From positions 253,091-317,090 of the forward strand of contig NZ_JAMGSL010000009.1 of NCBI RefSeq assembly GCF_025195125.1: a DNA stretch of 64,000 nt, given 5' to 3'. A model generated the notes under the pieces. That model worked only from the letters and a program-made list of their open reading frames with translations, was not told the origin of the DNA and did no database searches. Positions 9,501 through 17,094 of the stretch are shown here, piece after piece. A program made the position numbers and the translations under genes. This DNA comes from Streptomyces sp. Je 1-79 (lineage in GTDB: Bacteria; Actinomycetota; Actinomycetes; Streptomycetales; Streptomycetaceae). The first letter of the stretch is position 1, and the number at the start of each line of letters is the position of its first letter.

Positions 9501-10690
9501 GTGGACGCCCGGACGACCTCGTGGAGACGCTCCGGGTCCGGGTCGTCCTGGTAGCGGCCCTGCTGGAAGGCCGCGAGGAAGAAGGCGGGCGCGGTGACCT
9601 TTCCGTCCCGGGCGGGCTGCCACTCGTCGACCGCCCGTCGCAGCAGGCCGATCGCCCGGTCCTGTCCCGCGCCGTCGCCCCGGACGCTCGCCCGCTCGAA
9701 GAGCAGCCGCCCGAAGCCGTCGAGGTAGTGCGGCAGGAGCCGGTCGACGGCCTCCGGCTCGGCGAGCAGACTGTTCAGCTCCGCCTCTGCGGCGGCGCCC
9801 TGGGCCTGGTCCTTCCAGGTGGACCAGATCATGGCGCGGATGAAGGTGGCGCGGATCTCGGCCTCCCAGGCCCAGGAGGGACGTCCGCCGGCCCGCCGGG
9901 CCTCGTGGACCGCCGCCTCGAACGCCTCCCTCGCCTCCTCCAGCACCTCCCGGCTGGCCGTCGCCCGCCCGTGCACGATCAGGGCCAGGCCCACGCTGTG
10001 CCGCACGAGCGGCAGGTCGCTGGTGGGGAGCGCGGCGGCGAGGACCGCGCGGTAGTGCTCGGCGGAGGCCGCGGCGTCGTCCACGTCGCCGCCACCGCCC
10101 GAGGCCCGTTGGAGATGGAGCCAGCCCAGGGACGCGTGGAGGTCGATCTCCTCCTCGGTGCCCGGTTCCAGCAACGGCAGAACCCCTTGGTGGAGTTCGA
10201 CCGACTCCGCGAGGAGCTCGGCGCGGCGGTCGTCACCGTCCTGTTCCGCGAGGCCGACGCGTATCTTCGAGCCGCTCGCCAGGAGCTGGCGCCCCAGCAG
10301 GCGCTCCTGGCCCCACTCCTCGCCCTCCGGCAGCTCCGCGAGCCCCTCGCAGACGAGGTCCAGGGCCTCCTCCAGCACCTCCGGGTCCTCGTCCCGGTCG
10401 TACTCGCAGGCGCGCACATACCCGTACCGGATGCGCCAGACGGCCCAGAGGGCGGTGTCCCCCGGAGTACGGAAGGCCAGCTCGAACGCCTCGGCGGCCA
10501 GGGTCAGGTCCTCCGGCGCGCCCAGACGCGCGAAGAGCACCGCGCTCATGGCGCCGACCCGCGCGCAGTGCTCCGCCGCCTCGGGGTCGTCGGACGACGT
10601 TCGGGAGAGGAGGGCGAGGCACTCGTCCCGCTCAGCCGCGAGTTCCTCGTCCGTGGGCTCGTCGGCTCCATGTGATTGCTGTTCGGTCAT
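6527..10690 (-). CDS. Helical-repeat CHAT-domain protease (1387 aa)
   Basis: The start is ATG 10690 (MTEQQSHGADEP), 2 bp after the RES gene stop, so translation is probably coupled. Residues 1 to about 1050 are almost wholly alpha-helical, Ala/Leu/Glu-rich, with TPR-like pairs. The C-terminal 250-300 residues are a CHAT (caspase HetF-associated with TPRs) domain: ALVVGNPTGDLPYAGVEADA, then His1237 in HLACHAAI and Cys1281 in LLAACRS, 44 residues apart as expected for an active dyad, then SVVGSLWPVPDDATS. Related TPR-CHAT proteases are the Csx29 partner of type III-E CRISPR and gasdermin-cleaving proteases. It is last in an operon with macro, antitoxin-like and RES genes and convergent with the C14 protease. 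The substrate is unknown. Confidence 0.92.
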   Translation of the reverse strand: MTEQQSHGADEPTDEELAAERDECLALLSRTSSDDPEAAEHCARVGAMSAVLFARLGAPEDLTLAAEAFELAFRTPGDTALWAVWRIRYGYVRACEYDRDEDPEVLEEALDLVCEGLAELPEGEEWGQERLLGRQLLASGSKIRVGLAEQDGDDRRAELLAESVELHQGVLPLLEPGTEEEIDLHASLGWLHLQRASGGGGDVDDAAASAEHYRAVLAAALPTSDLPLVRHSVGLALIVHGRATASREVLEEAREAFEAAVHEARRAGGRPSWAWEAEIRATFIRAMIWSTWKDQAQGAAAEAELNSLLAEPEAVDRLLPHYLDGFGRLLFERASVRGDGAGQDRAIGLLRRAVDEWQPARDGKVTAPAFFLAAFQQGRYQDDPDPERLHEVVRASTLVLEDDELSEDGLDMARMMGGWAWIKLEEHGVLPDSPEAVPDAMGMAQMTKSYWRLFDEIGQGRSFLDYSETDDDFPGLVKGTASPARLRHVFDEAYARWTAMEPGRGRAEIALGLLSHVMIFDPHGTHITAEQKTALTTCVLEADDDDPNWQRRAHAAVAHTRLWEEMTGIGGAGTDDVMDHLARASAAAGTTPAMGNAIDLTRMMATTHRGQTAGAADDVEAAGEAWQRLREDPDLSPYLRRMMDAHQAGIDAQRAVQAGDLGAADGCLDRMLRTHTDLDADDPARVELWTAIENARTGRDDLARRLGVPPGPPLMGRPTVTELRRAARRLPRDHAAWVLGDNGVTRFHRAVDDGNALALQEAMGLLREAHDMVDEGTESRLRYASCLGAAHCGLASVQANPFARSRELAQGIALLENAFRGAGGPEHRLYASTGLALARAYRTRNELRLDDRTTGRHVGLDSLRGHTWAALLQSGTDHATNAALQATAAAREVAAWCLRDNALEEAVQALDACRGLVLHAAVTSRQVPERLVAAGHRELAEEWQATGVTAEPAADPLRAARAPLTLPSALRRRVLSALTGAEGSQDRLLDPPTVQEIATALRSLRKDALVYLVPASDDAGGTAVVVTSGGDVHAVPLPRLKEDAAPLRDYAPEPAGAGRDLGPVPGGGPALRAASLRHQLERLCGWAWYAGIRPLFDAFAAPSDPGRVPRLVLVPMDALGLVPWHAAWEEGADGRRRYAVQEAEISYAASARLLCDVAARTPAEHTGSALVVGNPTGDLPYAGVEADAVQRVFYPRGTFLGRRADGTADGPGTPGDVVEWLADGGADEGGVLHLACHAAIARDARRTAHLHLYGGELAAEELTEAIGAGRSRLGLVLLAACRSHVSGRGHNEAYSLATAFLVAGARSVVGSLWPVPDDATSVLMFLTHHFLRREGETPARALRRAQLWMLDPERRPPAELPPLLAEWARRVDPHDLSAWAGFTHLGQ

Positions 10691-10692
10691 GG

Positions 10693-11346
10693 TCAGGTCG
10701 CGAGCCTCACGTGGTACGGCTGGAGCACGGAGTCCAGCCACTCCTCGCCCTCGGGGGTGGACAGGTCCACGGCGCCCTCGTGCACGGTCTCGATCGCGTC
10801 GGGCGGGCAGCGGTCCCCGAACAGGACGACGGTCCGGTCGCCCGGCTCCCTCTTGGAGGACCAGATCAGCCCCTGGGCCCAGGGCTCCGTGTGCCGTCGG
10901 ATCCAGTGCGCCCAGTCCCGGGTGTAGGCGTAGTCGTGCGCCTCGGTGTGGACGAGCCAGCTGTCCTGGTGCACGGCGGCCAGATCCCGCGCGGACATCA
11001 GGGGGACGACATCCAGGTCCACGGCCAGCCGGAGCCGGGACACCTTCCGCCGCGCGACCGACACCCGCGGCAACAGCCGGGGTCCGCCGGCCGGGTCGAA
11101 CGGAAGGGAGCGCAGCAGCGTCTCGCAGAGCGCCGCCTCGACGCCGAGACCCGCGTAGAGATAGCCGTACGGGTCGCACGCCGTGCCGTCGAAGCGTCCG
11201 CCGCCGTACAGACAGTGGGCCGGTACGGGGTTGAACGCGGCGGCGTCGCGGTGGGCGGCGTGGACGCGGTGGAGGACGGTGCCACGCGACAAGGTGACCT
11301 TGCCGGGGGTCCCGGTCATCGTGGCGGGCGGCCGGTAGTGGGGCAC
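10693..11346 (-). CDS. RES-domain protein, probable NAD+-degrading enzyme
   Basis: 217 aa from GTG 11346, chosen for the GGGGAG site 5 nt upstream, right after the preceding stop. RES family features are visible: VLHRVH (Arg27), AFNP, GGRFDG (Arg51), GYLYAG (Tyr64), then VEAALCETLLRS (Glu70/Glu75) and GLIWSSK (Ser163/164), matching the Arg-Glu-Ser signature that names the family. Characterised members (MbcT of Mycobacterium tuberculosis and Xre-RES toxins such as that of Pseudomonas putida) consume NAD+ by phosphorolysis or hydrolysis. The preceding gene resembles their antitoxin. It is cytoplasmic. It may be a NAD+-depleting effector of this cluster rather than a stand-alone toxin; activity is inferred. 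Confidence 0.85.
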   Translation of the reverse strand: MPHYRPPATMTGTPGKVTLSRGTVLHRVHAAHRDAAAFNPVPAHCLYGGGRFDGTACDPYGYLYAGLGVEAALCETLLRSLPFDPAGGPRLLPRVSVARRKVSRLRLAVDLDVVPLMSARDLAAVHQDSWLVHTEAHDYAYTRDWAHWIRRHTEPWAQGLIWSSKREPGDRTVVLFGDRCPPDAIETVHEGAVDLSTPEGEEWLDSVLQPYHVRLAT

Positions 11347-11348
11347 GG

Positions 11349-11999
11349 TTACTCCCCTTCCATCAGGAGCAGGGCCAGGTCGGGCAGTTGGCGTTCCCGT
11401 GGCCCCCCGAGGAGCTCGGCGGGCGTCGCGCCCAGCCACGCGTTGGTGGACAGCCACCAGTCCGCGGCGCCCCAGGGGTCACGGTCGGCCTCCAGGAGCC
11501 GGTTGACCTCCAGGACGGCCAGCCAGGGCAGGCTCTCGTCGGCGAACTGGAACCGCGGCAGCCGCAGCACGCCGCCCGCGCCCCGCAGCCGGATCAGTTC
11601 GCGCGCGTACGGGTCGCCGCCGCGCCGCAGTACGGTGTCGGCGTCCAGCGCCGGCGCCGCGAGCAGCCGGTCGCGTACCGGACCGAGTACGGGCCCGACC
11701 ATGCGGTGGCCGTCGAGGACCAGGACCGCGAGGTCCTCCGCGCGGAACCCCAGGTAGACGTCGTCGAGGACGTCGGCCGAGAACCGCCCCTGAGCCTCGG
11801 CCTCGCCGAACTCCTCCGGCAGCCCCTGCCGCAGCACCGCGACGGCCGCCTCCACCGCCGCGTCTCGGTCGTCCGCGTCCTTCGCGCGGCGTACGGCCGC
11901 CAGGTGTCCGGCGAGCCGCTCGCGCAACGGTCCGTGGAGGACGTCCATGAGGCGTTCCCAATGGGCGGCCGCGGCCGCCAGCACGGCGTACGGATTCAC
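11349..11999 (-). CDS. Xre_C/MbcA-like protein, candidate antitoxin of the RES protein
   Basis: 216 aa from GTG 11999, which overlaps the stop of the macro gene (GTGA) and follows AGGGGA. The C-terminal 70 residues (LRLPRFQFADESLPWLAVLEVNRLL, then DPWGAADWWLSTNAWLGATPAELL) match the toxin-binding fold of RES antitoxins, whose usual pattern is P.FQF ... W...N..L.G..P.eLL. The N-terminal 140 residues are helical but show no recognisable Xre helix-turn-helix, unlike canonical Xre-RES antitoxins. The gene lies directly upstream of the RES gene, 2 bp apart, the normal antitoxin-first order. The neutralising role is inferred from these two facts. Confidence 0.72.
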   Translation of the reverse strand: MNPYAVLAAAAAHWERLMDVLHGPLRERLAGHLAAVRRAKDADDRDAAVEAAVAVLRQGLPEEFGEAEAQGRFSADVLDDVYLGFRAEDLAVLVLDGHRMVGPVLGPVRDRLLAAPALDADTVLRRGGDPYARELIRLRGAGGVLRLPRFQFADESLPWLAVLEVNRLLEADRDPWGAADWWLSTNAWLGATPAELLGGPRERQLPDLALLLMEGE

Positions 12000-13048
12000 G
12001 CTGTTCCCCTGTCGTGGGTGGTCGGGGCCGCGAGGGGGGCGAGCAGGCGCTCGATGAGGTCCGCGCGGGCCTGGGCGCGTACGACGAAGTGGATCTCCCA
12101 GTGGTGGCGTCGTGCGAGCTCCGCCTCCACGGCCGGCCAGAGCGCGCCGAAGCTCTCCAGCGGAGTGAGCCCTCCCCGGCCGGCGCCGAGCAGCGGCAGG
12201 CACACGGAGGTGAGAGGCGGGTCGAACCGGGGCGACTCCTCGGCGAGCACCGCGAAGGCCCGGGCCACGCCGCGGGTGACGTCGGCCGGCTGGACGTCGT
12301 AGTCGTTGGTACCGGGCCGGGGCTGGGCGACGGCCACGTGGTAGATCCGCCGTACCCCCTGAGCGGCGAGGGCTCCCGCCGACGTGACGGCGACCGTGCC
12401 CGGCAGGGCCGCCCGGCCCCCCGTTCCGCTGCGGGCGACCCAGTGCGCCAACTCGTCGTGGATGTGGTCCTCGACGAGTCCCCCCGCCGGGTCCAGCCGT
12501 GCTCCGGCGCGGCGGAGCGTGGCCGATACGGACGACTTGTAGGGCGCGGGGAGGGCGAAGTACGTGTTGGACGGGGAGAGAACCACGTCGACGTCGCGCA
12601 GCAGATCGGCGGAGTGCACGTGGATGCGCACGGTCGCCGGTTCGGGCCGCCCGTGGATCCGCAGGTGCAGTGAGCGGTGTACGGGGGCCAGCGGCCGGGC
12701 GGTGTCCGGCGCGCCCGGTTCCTGAGCGGTGTGCGGCCGGCCCGCGAGCACGATGATCTGCTCGGTGATCTGCCCGAGCACCATCAGCTCGTGGTGTTTG
12801 CGGAAGCGCTCCACGCTGACGCCGTAGACCTGGGCCGCCCGCCGTCGCCGGTCGGAGGCGGGCCAGTCACGCGTACCCTGCGCCAGGCCGAGGCTGTACT
12901 CGGCGGCGGTCTGAAGAGACCCTCCCCCGATACGGGAGACCGCTGTCCGTAACAGCCGTTCGACGCCGACGGCGGATAACTCTCCCGCGATGCGGGTGAG
13001 TTCGGGCAGGGGCAGGTCGCGCAGCCTGACGACGCCCGCTCGTCTCAC
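11996..13048 (-). CDS. Macro-domain protein with N-terminal actinobacterial helical module
   Basis: 350 aa if the GTG at 13048 is used, which has GGAGGTGA a few bases upstream; an in-frame ATG at 13105 is a weaker alternative adding 19 residues. The N-terminal 100 residues include GGSLQTAAEYSLGLAQGTRDW and RRRRAAQVYGVSVERFRKHHE, a helical module I associate with many actinobacterial regulator or effector proteins. The remaining 200 residues resemble a macro domain: VDVVLSPSNTYFALP (usual NAAN-type loop) and SVCLPLLGAGRGGLTPLESF (usual GTGxxG phosphate loop). Macro domains bind or hydrolyse ADP-ribose derivatives. As the first gene before the antitoxin-like and RES genes it could sense or clear NAD+ breakdown products; that role is inference. 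Confidence 0.75.
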   Translation of the reverse strand: MRRAGVVRLRDLPLPELTRIAGELSAVGVERLLRTAVSRIGGGSLQTAAEYSLGLAQGTRDWPASDRRRRAAQVYGVSVERFRKHHELMVLGQITEQIIVLAGRPHTAQEPGAPDTARPLAPVHRSLHLRIHGRPEPATVRIHVHSADLLRDVDVVLSPSNTYFALPAPYKSSVSATLRRAGARLDPAGGLVEDHIHDELAHWVARSGTGGRAALPGTVAVTSAGALAAQGVRRIYHVAVAQPRPGTNDYDVQPADVTRGVARAFAVLAEESPRFDPPLTSVCLPLLGAGRGGLTPLESFGALWPAVEAELARRHHWEIHFVVRAQARADLIERLLAPLAAPTTHDRGTA

Positions 13049-13210
13049 CTGTCTCACCTCCGCGAGGACCGATCCGTGTTCCGGCACAAGGGAGTGAGCA
13101 GGCATGACGGCAAGCTTCGCACCGCCACCGCCCGGCTCACAAGCCTCCTTCTCTCCCTCTCCATTGCACCGCGCCGTCCGGTCGGGCACCGGCCGGTTCC
13201 GGGGCGGAAA

Positions 13211-13242
13211 CGGGTCGGCCGCGGGCGCGCGCGGCCGACCCG
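13211..13242 (-). terminator. Stem-loop terminator after gntP-like gene
   Basis: Perfect 12-bp inverted repeat (CGGGTCGGCCGC ... GCGGCCGACCCG) with an 8-nt loop, 12 bp after the permease stop and before the macro gene. It has no long T run, as is common for terminators in high-GC actinobacteria. It supports treating 13254-17055 as a transcription unit separate from the RES/CHAT operon. Confidence 0.7.
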
Positions 13243-13253
13243 GCGGGGACTTC

Positions 13254-14756
13254 CTAGACCGCCAGGCTCAGCGCGGCGGCGACCGCGAAGCCGGCCAGGG
13301 AGAGGACCGACTCCAGGACCGTCCAGGACTTCAGGGTGTCCCGTTCCGAGATGCCGAAGTACTTGGAGACGATCCAGAAGCCGCCGTCGTTGACGTGCGA
13401 GGCGAAGATCGAGCCGGCCGAGATCGCCATGATGACCAGGGCCAGGAAGGCCTGCGAGTGGTCGCCGCTCTCGACCAGGGGCAGGACGATGCCCGCCGTC
13501 GTCACGATGGCGACCGTCGCCGAGCCCTGGGCGACCCGGAGGACCAGCGAGATCAGGTAGGCGAGGACGATCACCGGCAGTCCGACGTCGTTGAAGGTGT
13601 CGGAGAGCGCCTGCGCGACACCGCTCGCCTTGAGGACCGCGCCGAACACACCGCCGGCGCCGACCACCAGCAGGATGTTGCCGACCGGCTTCAGGGACGA
13701 GGTCGACACCTGCTCCAGGGACTTGCGGGACCAGCCGCGGCGGATGCCCAGCAGGTAGTACGCGAGGAAGAGCGCGATCGTCAGGGCGACGAACGGGTTG
13801 CCGAAGAACTCGATCACGGACCGCGGGGTCGACTCGTCCAGCGCGATGGAGGAGAACGTCGCGGCGAGGATGAGGACCAGCGGCGTACCGATGATGGTGA
13901 GCACCGTCGCCAGGGACACGGGCGCCTCGGAGGCGCCCTCCTTGCGCTCGGCGGCGACCTGGGCCCTGGCGTCCTCGGCGGCCTCGACCATGTCCTGCGG
14001 GACCTCGACGAAGATGCGCCTGCCGATCCAGGCGGCGTAGGCCCAGGCGGCGAGGACGGCGGGGATGCCGACGACGATGCCCATCAGGATGACCCAGCCG
14101 AGCGAGACGTGGAGCAGTCCGGCGGCGGCGACGGGCCCGGGGTGCGGCGGCAGGAAGGCGTGGGTCATGGAGAGACCCGCGAGGAGCGGCATGCAGTAGA
14201 GCAGGATCGATTTTCCGGACCGCTTGGCGGCCGCGTAGACGATCGGCGCGAGGACGAAGATGCCGACGTCGAAGAAGACCGGGATGCCGAAGATCAGGCC
14301 GGTGAGGCCCATCGCGAGCGGCGCCCGCTTCTCGCCGAAGAGGCCGAGGAGGCGGGAGGACAACACCTCCGCGCCGCCGGAGACCTCGAGGATCGCGCCG
14401 AGCATGGTGCCCAGGCCGATGATGATCGCGACATGGCCGAGGATGCCGCCCATGCCGGTCTCGATGACGGAGGTGGCGGCCGACCTCTGCACCGTGCCGA
14501 AGAGTTCGGTGACGGAGAGCCCGGCGGCGAGGCCGACGCTGATGGAGACGGCGAGCAGCGCGACGAAAGGCTGCAGCCTGACCTTGATGATCAGGAAGAG
14601 GAGGAGGGCGATGCCGAGGGCGGCGACGGTGAGGAGTCCGGCCGTCCCCGGTATGAGGAGGAGCAGTCCTCCGGTGTGGGGTGGTATCTCGGCGGCGGGA
14701 GGTGCGGCGGCGAGCAGCAAGGGGGCCTCGTTTTTGGGTAGGGGGGAGCGCGGCAC
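13254..14756 (-). CDS. Gluconate:H+ symporter, GntP family
   Basis: 500 aa, GTG start at 14756. A dozen or more hydrophobic segments cover the length, with GntP-type signatures GLIFGIPVFFDVGIFVLAPI, THAFLPPHPGP and GAGGVFGAVLKASGVA. The family imports gluconate or related sugar acids with protons across the plasma membrane. It is the last gene of an operon with RidA, an IclR regulator and a PfkB sugar kinase. A sugar-acid substrate fits the kinase; the exact substrate cannot be read. The weak ribosome site makes the start uncertain by about 10 residues. Confidence 0.9.
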   Translation of the reverse strand: MPRSPLPKNEAPLLLAAAPPAAEIPPHTGGLLLLIPGTAGLLTVAALGIALLLFLIIKVRLQPFVALLAVSISVGLAAGLSVTELFGTVQRSAATSVIETGMGGILGHVAIIIGLGTMLGAILEVSGGAEVLSSRLLGLFGEKRAPLAMGLTGLIFGIPVFFDVGIFVLAPIVYAAAKRSGKSILLYCMPLLAGLSMTHAFLPPHPGPVAAAGLLHVSLGWVILMGIVVGIPAVLAAWAYAAWIGRRIFVEVPQDMVEAAEDARAQVAAERKEGASEAPVSLATVLTIIGTPLVLILAATFSSIALDESTPRSVIEFFGNPFVALTIALFLAYYLLGIRRGWSRKSLEQVSTSSLKPVGNILLVVGAGGVFGAVLKASGVAQALSDTFNDVGLPVIVLAYLISLVLRVAQGSATVAIVTTAGIVLPLVESGDHSQAFLALVIMAISAGSIFASHVNDGGFWIVSKYFGISERDTLKSWTVLESVLSLAGFAVAAALSLAV

Positions 14757-14816
14757 GGCGTCCCGGGGGTGGACGCCGTGCCGTGGAGCGGCGGAATCAG
14801 GAAGATCAGCTCAGGT

Positions 14817-15227
14817 TCAGCCGAGGACCGCGAGGGCGTCGATCTCGATGAGGAGACCCTTGGGGAGGCCGACGTAGACCGTCGTACGGGCCGAGGCGGG
14901 CGCCTTGAGGCCCTGCTCCTCGAAGTACGCGTTGTAGATCTCGTTCATCTCGGCGAAGTGGTCGACGTCGGTGAGGTAGACGCGCATCATCATCACGTCG
15001 TCCCAGCTCGCGCCGCCCTCCTCCAGGATCGCCTTGACGTTGGCGAAGGTCTGGAGGGTCTGCTCGCGCAGCGTCGGACCGGCCGGCGTCGGAGGCTGGC
15101 CCTCCACGGCCGGAAGGAAGCCGACCTGGCCGGCGACCTGGAGGATGTTGCCCTTCCTGACGCCGTGCGAGAACTTCGCGGGCGGGGCGGTGTGGGTGTC
15201 GGGGGTGAGCGCGGTCTTCTCGGTCAT
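14817..15227 (-). CDS. RidA family protein (reactive imine/enamine deaminase)
   Basis: 136 aa; ATG 15227 overlaps the IclR stop (ATGA). It has the YjgF/RidA pattern: VRKGNILQVAGQVGF, LREQTLQTFANVKAILEEGGASWDDVM, YFEEQGLKAPASARTTVYVGLPKG, IEIDALAVLG, including the conserved Arg of the SARTTV strand that binds the substrate carboxylate. RidA proteins hydrolyse 2-aminoacrylate-type enamines released by PLP-dependent dehydratases. That fits the PLP enzyme encoded divergently at 17282, suggesting it detoxifies that enzyme's intermediate. Confidence 0.92.
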   Translation of the reverse strand: MTEKTALTPDTHTAPPAKFSHGVRKGNILQVAGQVGFLPAVEGQPPTPAGPTLREQTLQTFANVKAILEEGGASWDDVMMMRVYLTDVDHFAEMNEIYNAYFEEQGLKAPASARTTVYVGLPKGLLIEIDALAVLG

Positions 15228-15985
15228 GTCCGGTCCTTGGTAGGGGTGTTGCCTGAGTAGTCCCGGCTGATGGCGTCGGCGGTGCGGCGCACCAGCGGGA
15301 GCAGGGTGAGGAGTTCCTCGGCCGTCACGACCACATTGGGCGCCGAGACCGACATGGCGGCGACGACACGGCCGTCGGCCCCGCGGATGGGGGCGCCGAT
15401 GCAGTTGATGGACTCCTCGTGGCCACCGAGGTCGGTGGCCCAGCCCTGTTCGCGTACGGTCGCCAGCTCCCTGAGGAACGCGGCGGCGTTGGGGATCGAA
15501 CGGGGCGTGTACATGGGGTAGTCGAGCCTGGCGGCGACGGCGCGCCGCTCGGGCTCGGGGAGGTCGGCGAGCAGCAGCTTGGCGACGGCGGCGACGGTGA
15601 TGGCGACGGGCTTGCCGATACGGGAGTACATCCGGACCGGATAGCGGCTCTCGACCTTGTCGATGTAGAGGACCTCGCTCTCCTCGTACACGGCGAGGTG
15701 GACGGTGTGCCCGATCTGCTCGTTGAGCGCGGTGAGGTGGGCGTGCGCGATCTCGCGGATGTCGAGGTTCTCGACGGCCTCCTGCGCGAGGGCGAAGAGG
15801 CGGGCGCCGAGACGGTAGCGCTGGTCCTGCTGCCGGTAGACGAGTCCGTGCTCGTGCAGGGTGCGGAGCAGCCGCAGGGCGGTGGACTTGTGCACCCCGA
15901 GCCGGTCGGCGACCTGTCCGAGGTCGGCGGGCCCCTGGGCGAGCAACGGCAGGATGCTCAGCGCGCGGTCGACGGTCTGACTCAT
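15224..15985 (-). CDS. IclR-family transcriptional regulator
   Basis: 253 aa from ATG 15985 with an AGGAGGT site upstream; overlaps its neighbours by 4 bp on both sides. The N-terminal winged helix is visible (SILPLLAQGPADLGQVADRLGVHKSTALRLLRTLHEHGLV). The IclR effector-binding domain follows, with SINCIGAPIRGADGRVVAAMSV near residues 195-215. It probably controls its own operon and the divergent 17282-20205 operon through the palindrome at 17247-17263. The effector is likely a pathway intermediate. Confidence 0.95.
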   Translation of the reverse strand: MSQTVDRALSILPLLAQGPADLGQVADRLGVHKSTALRLLRTLHEHGLVYRQQDQRYRLGARLFALAQEAVENLDIREIAHAHLTALNEQIGHTVHLAVYEESEVLYIDKVESRYPVRMYSRIGKPVAITVAAVAKLLLADLPEPERRAVAARLDYPMYTPRSIPNAAAFLRELATVREQGWATDLGGHEESINCIGAPIRGADGRVVAAMSVSAPNVVVTAEELLTLLPLVRRTADAISRDYSGNTPTKDRT

Positions 15986-17055
15986 GGCGTAGGTACCTCC
16001 TGGTCCTCCCCCGTCCAGCCGGGGCCGAGGTGCAGTCTCCCCCAGGCCTCGTCGTCGAGTCCGACGAGCCGGTCGGCGTGTACGGTCCGGGCGGGCGCGC
16101 CCAGGTCACCGGGGACGGTGAGGGTGGCGGCGGCCATGAGGTGCCCGTGCCGGATCCGGTCCCGTACGGGCAGCCCCCGAAGGGTCCCGGAGAGGAACCC
16201 GGCGGCGAAGGCGTCCCCGGCCCCGACGGCCGCGACGACGTCGACGCGGGGCGCGCGGACAAGGGTGGCGGTGCCGTCGCCGTCCTCTGTTCCTGCGGCC
16301 GCTTCCGGTCTCCGGTCGAGGACGACGGCGCCCCCCTTGCCGAGCTTGACGACGAGCAGCTCGGGCTCGGGGAGCGCGTCGCCGATGGCGCTGACGCTCG
16401 ACACCCCCCACGCCTCCTCCGCCTCGTCCGCTCCCACGAAGACGATGTCCGCGCCCCGCGCCAGTTCCATCAGCACCCGGCCGCCCGCGGCCGCGTCGCG
16501 CCACAGCCCCGGCCGGAAGTTCACGTCGAACGACACCAGCGGCCGGCCCGCGCGGGGCGCGGTCAGCTCCCGTGTCAGGGCCAGGCAGTCGGCCGAGAGC
16601 GCGGCGGTGATGCCGGACAGGTGGAGCACCCGACCGTTCGCGACGGAGTCGTACGGCACCGTGGCGGGCGACATCGCCGAGGCCGCCGACCCGGCGCGGT
16701 AGTACGCGACCTCGTGCGCCGCGGTCGCGCGGTCGGTGGCGGTGCGGAAGTAGATGCCGGTCGGCCGTGCCGCGTCGCGCCGCACCGCCGACACGTCGAC
16801 CCCGTACGCCCCGACCGCCTCCACCAGGTGGTCTCCGAAGCCGTCCGCCCCCACCCGGCTCACCCACTTCGCGCGGTGTCCGGCCGCGGCGAGCGCGCAG
16901 GCCACGTTGGACTCGGCGCCTCCGATGGCGCGGGCGAAGGAGGGGACGTCGGCGAGGCGGCCCGGCCGGGCGGGCAGAAAGGTGACCATGGACTCGCCGA
17001 GGCAGACGACATCCACGGGTGGCGCGTCCACGGGCGGGTTTCCGGTCACGGTCAC
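15982..17055 (-). CDS. PfkB-family sugar kinase, 2-keto-3-deoxygluconate kinase-like
   Basis: 357 aa from GTG 17055 with GAGGAGC upstream. PfkB features: VVCLGESMVTFLP, AIGGAESNVACALAAAG near residue 45, and the C-terminal catalytic signature VGAGDAFAAGFLSG with its Asp base. YYRAGSAASAM and SFDVNFRPGLW are typical of KDG kinases. It phosphorylates a sugar or sugar acid with ATP in the cytoplasm. It is first in the operon kinase-iclR-ridA-gntP, so KDG or a similar acid imported by GntP is the inferred substrate. Confidence 0.88.
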   Translation of the reverse strand: MTVTGNPPVDAPPVDVVCLGESMVTFLPARPGRLADVPSFARAIGGAESNVACALAAAGHRAKWVSRVGADGFGDHLVEAVGAYGVDVSAVRRDAARPTGIYFRTATDRATAAHEVAYYRAGSAASAMSPATVPYDSVANGRVLHLSGITAALSADCLALTRELTAPRAGRPLVSFDVNFRPGLWRDAAAGGRVLMELARGADIVFVGADEAEEAWGVSSVSAIGDALPEPELLVVKLGKGGAVVLDRRPEAAAGTEDGDGTATLVRAPRVDVVAAVGAGDAFAAGFLSGTLRGLPVRDRIRHGHLMAAATLTVPGDLGAPARTVHADRLVGLDDEAWGRLHLGPGWTGEDQEVPTP

Positions 17056-17094
17056 GTAGGGGCTCCTCGCCGCTCGTCGGTCTCGTCGGGCGTG

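Noticed and set aside
13104..14741. Rightward 545-codon open frame rich in Asp, Glu, Arg and His
   Set aside because: It is antisense to the GntP permease; the acidic/basic composition is the usual shadow of a hydrophobic membrane protein.
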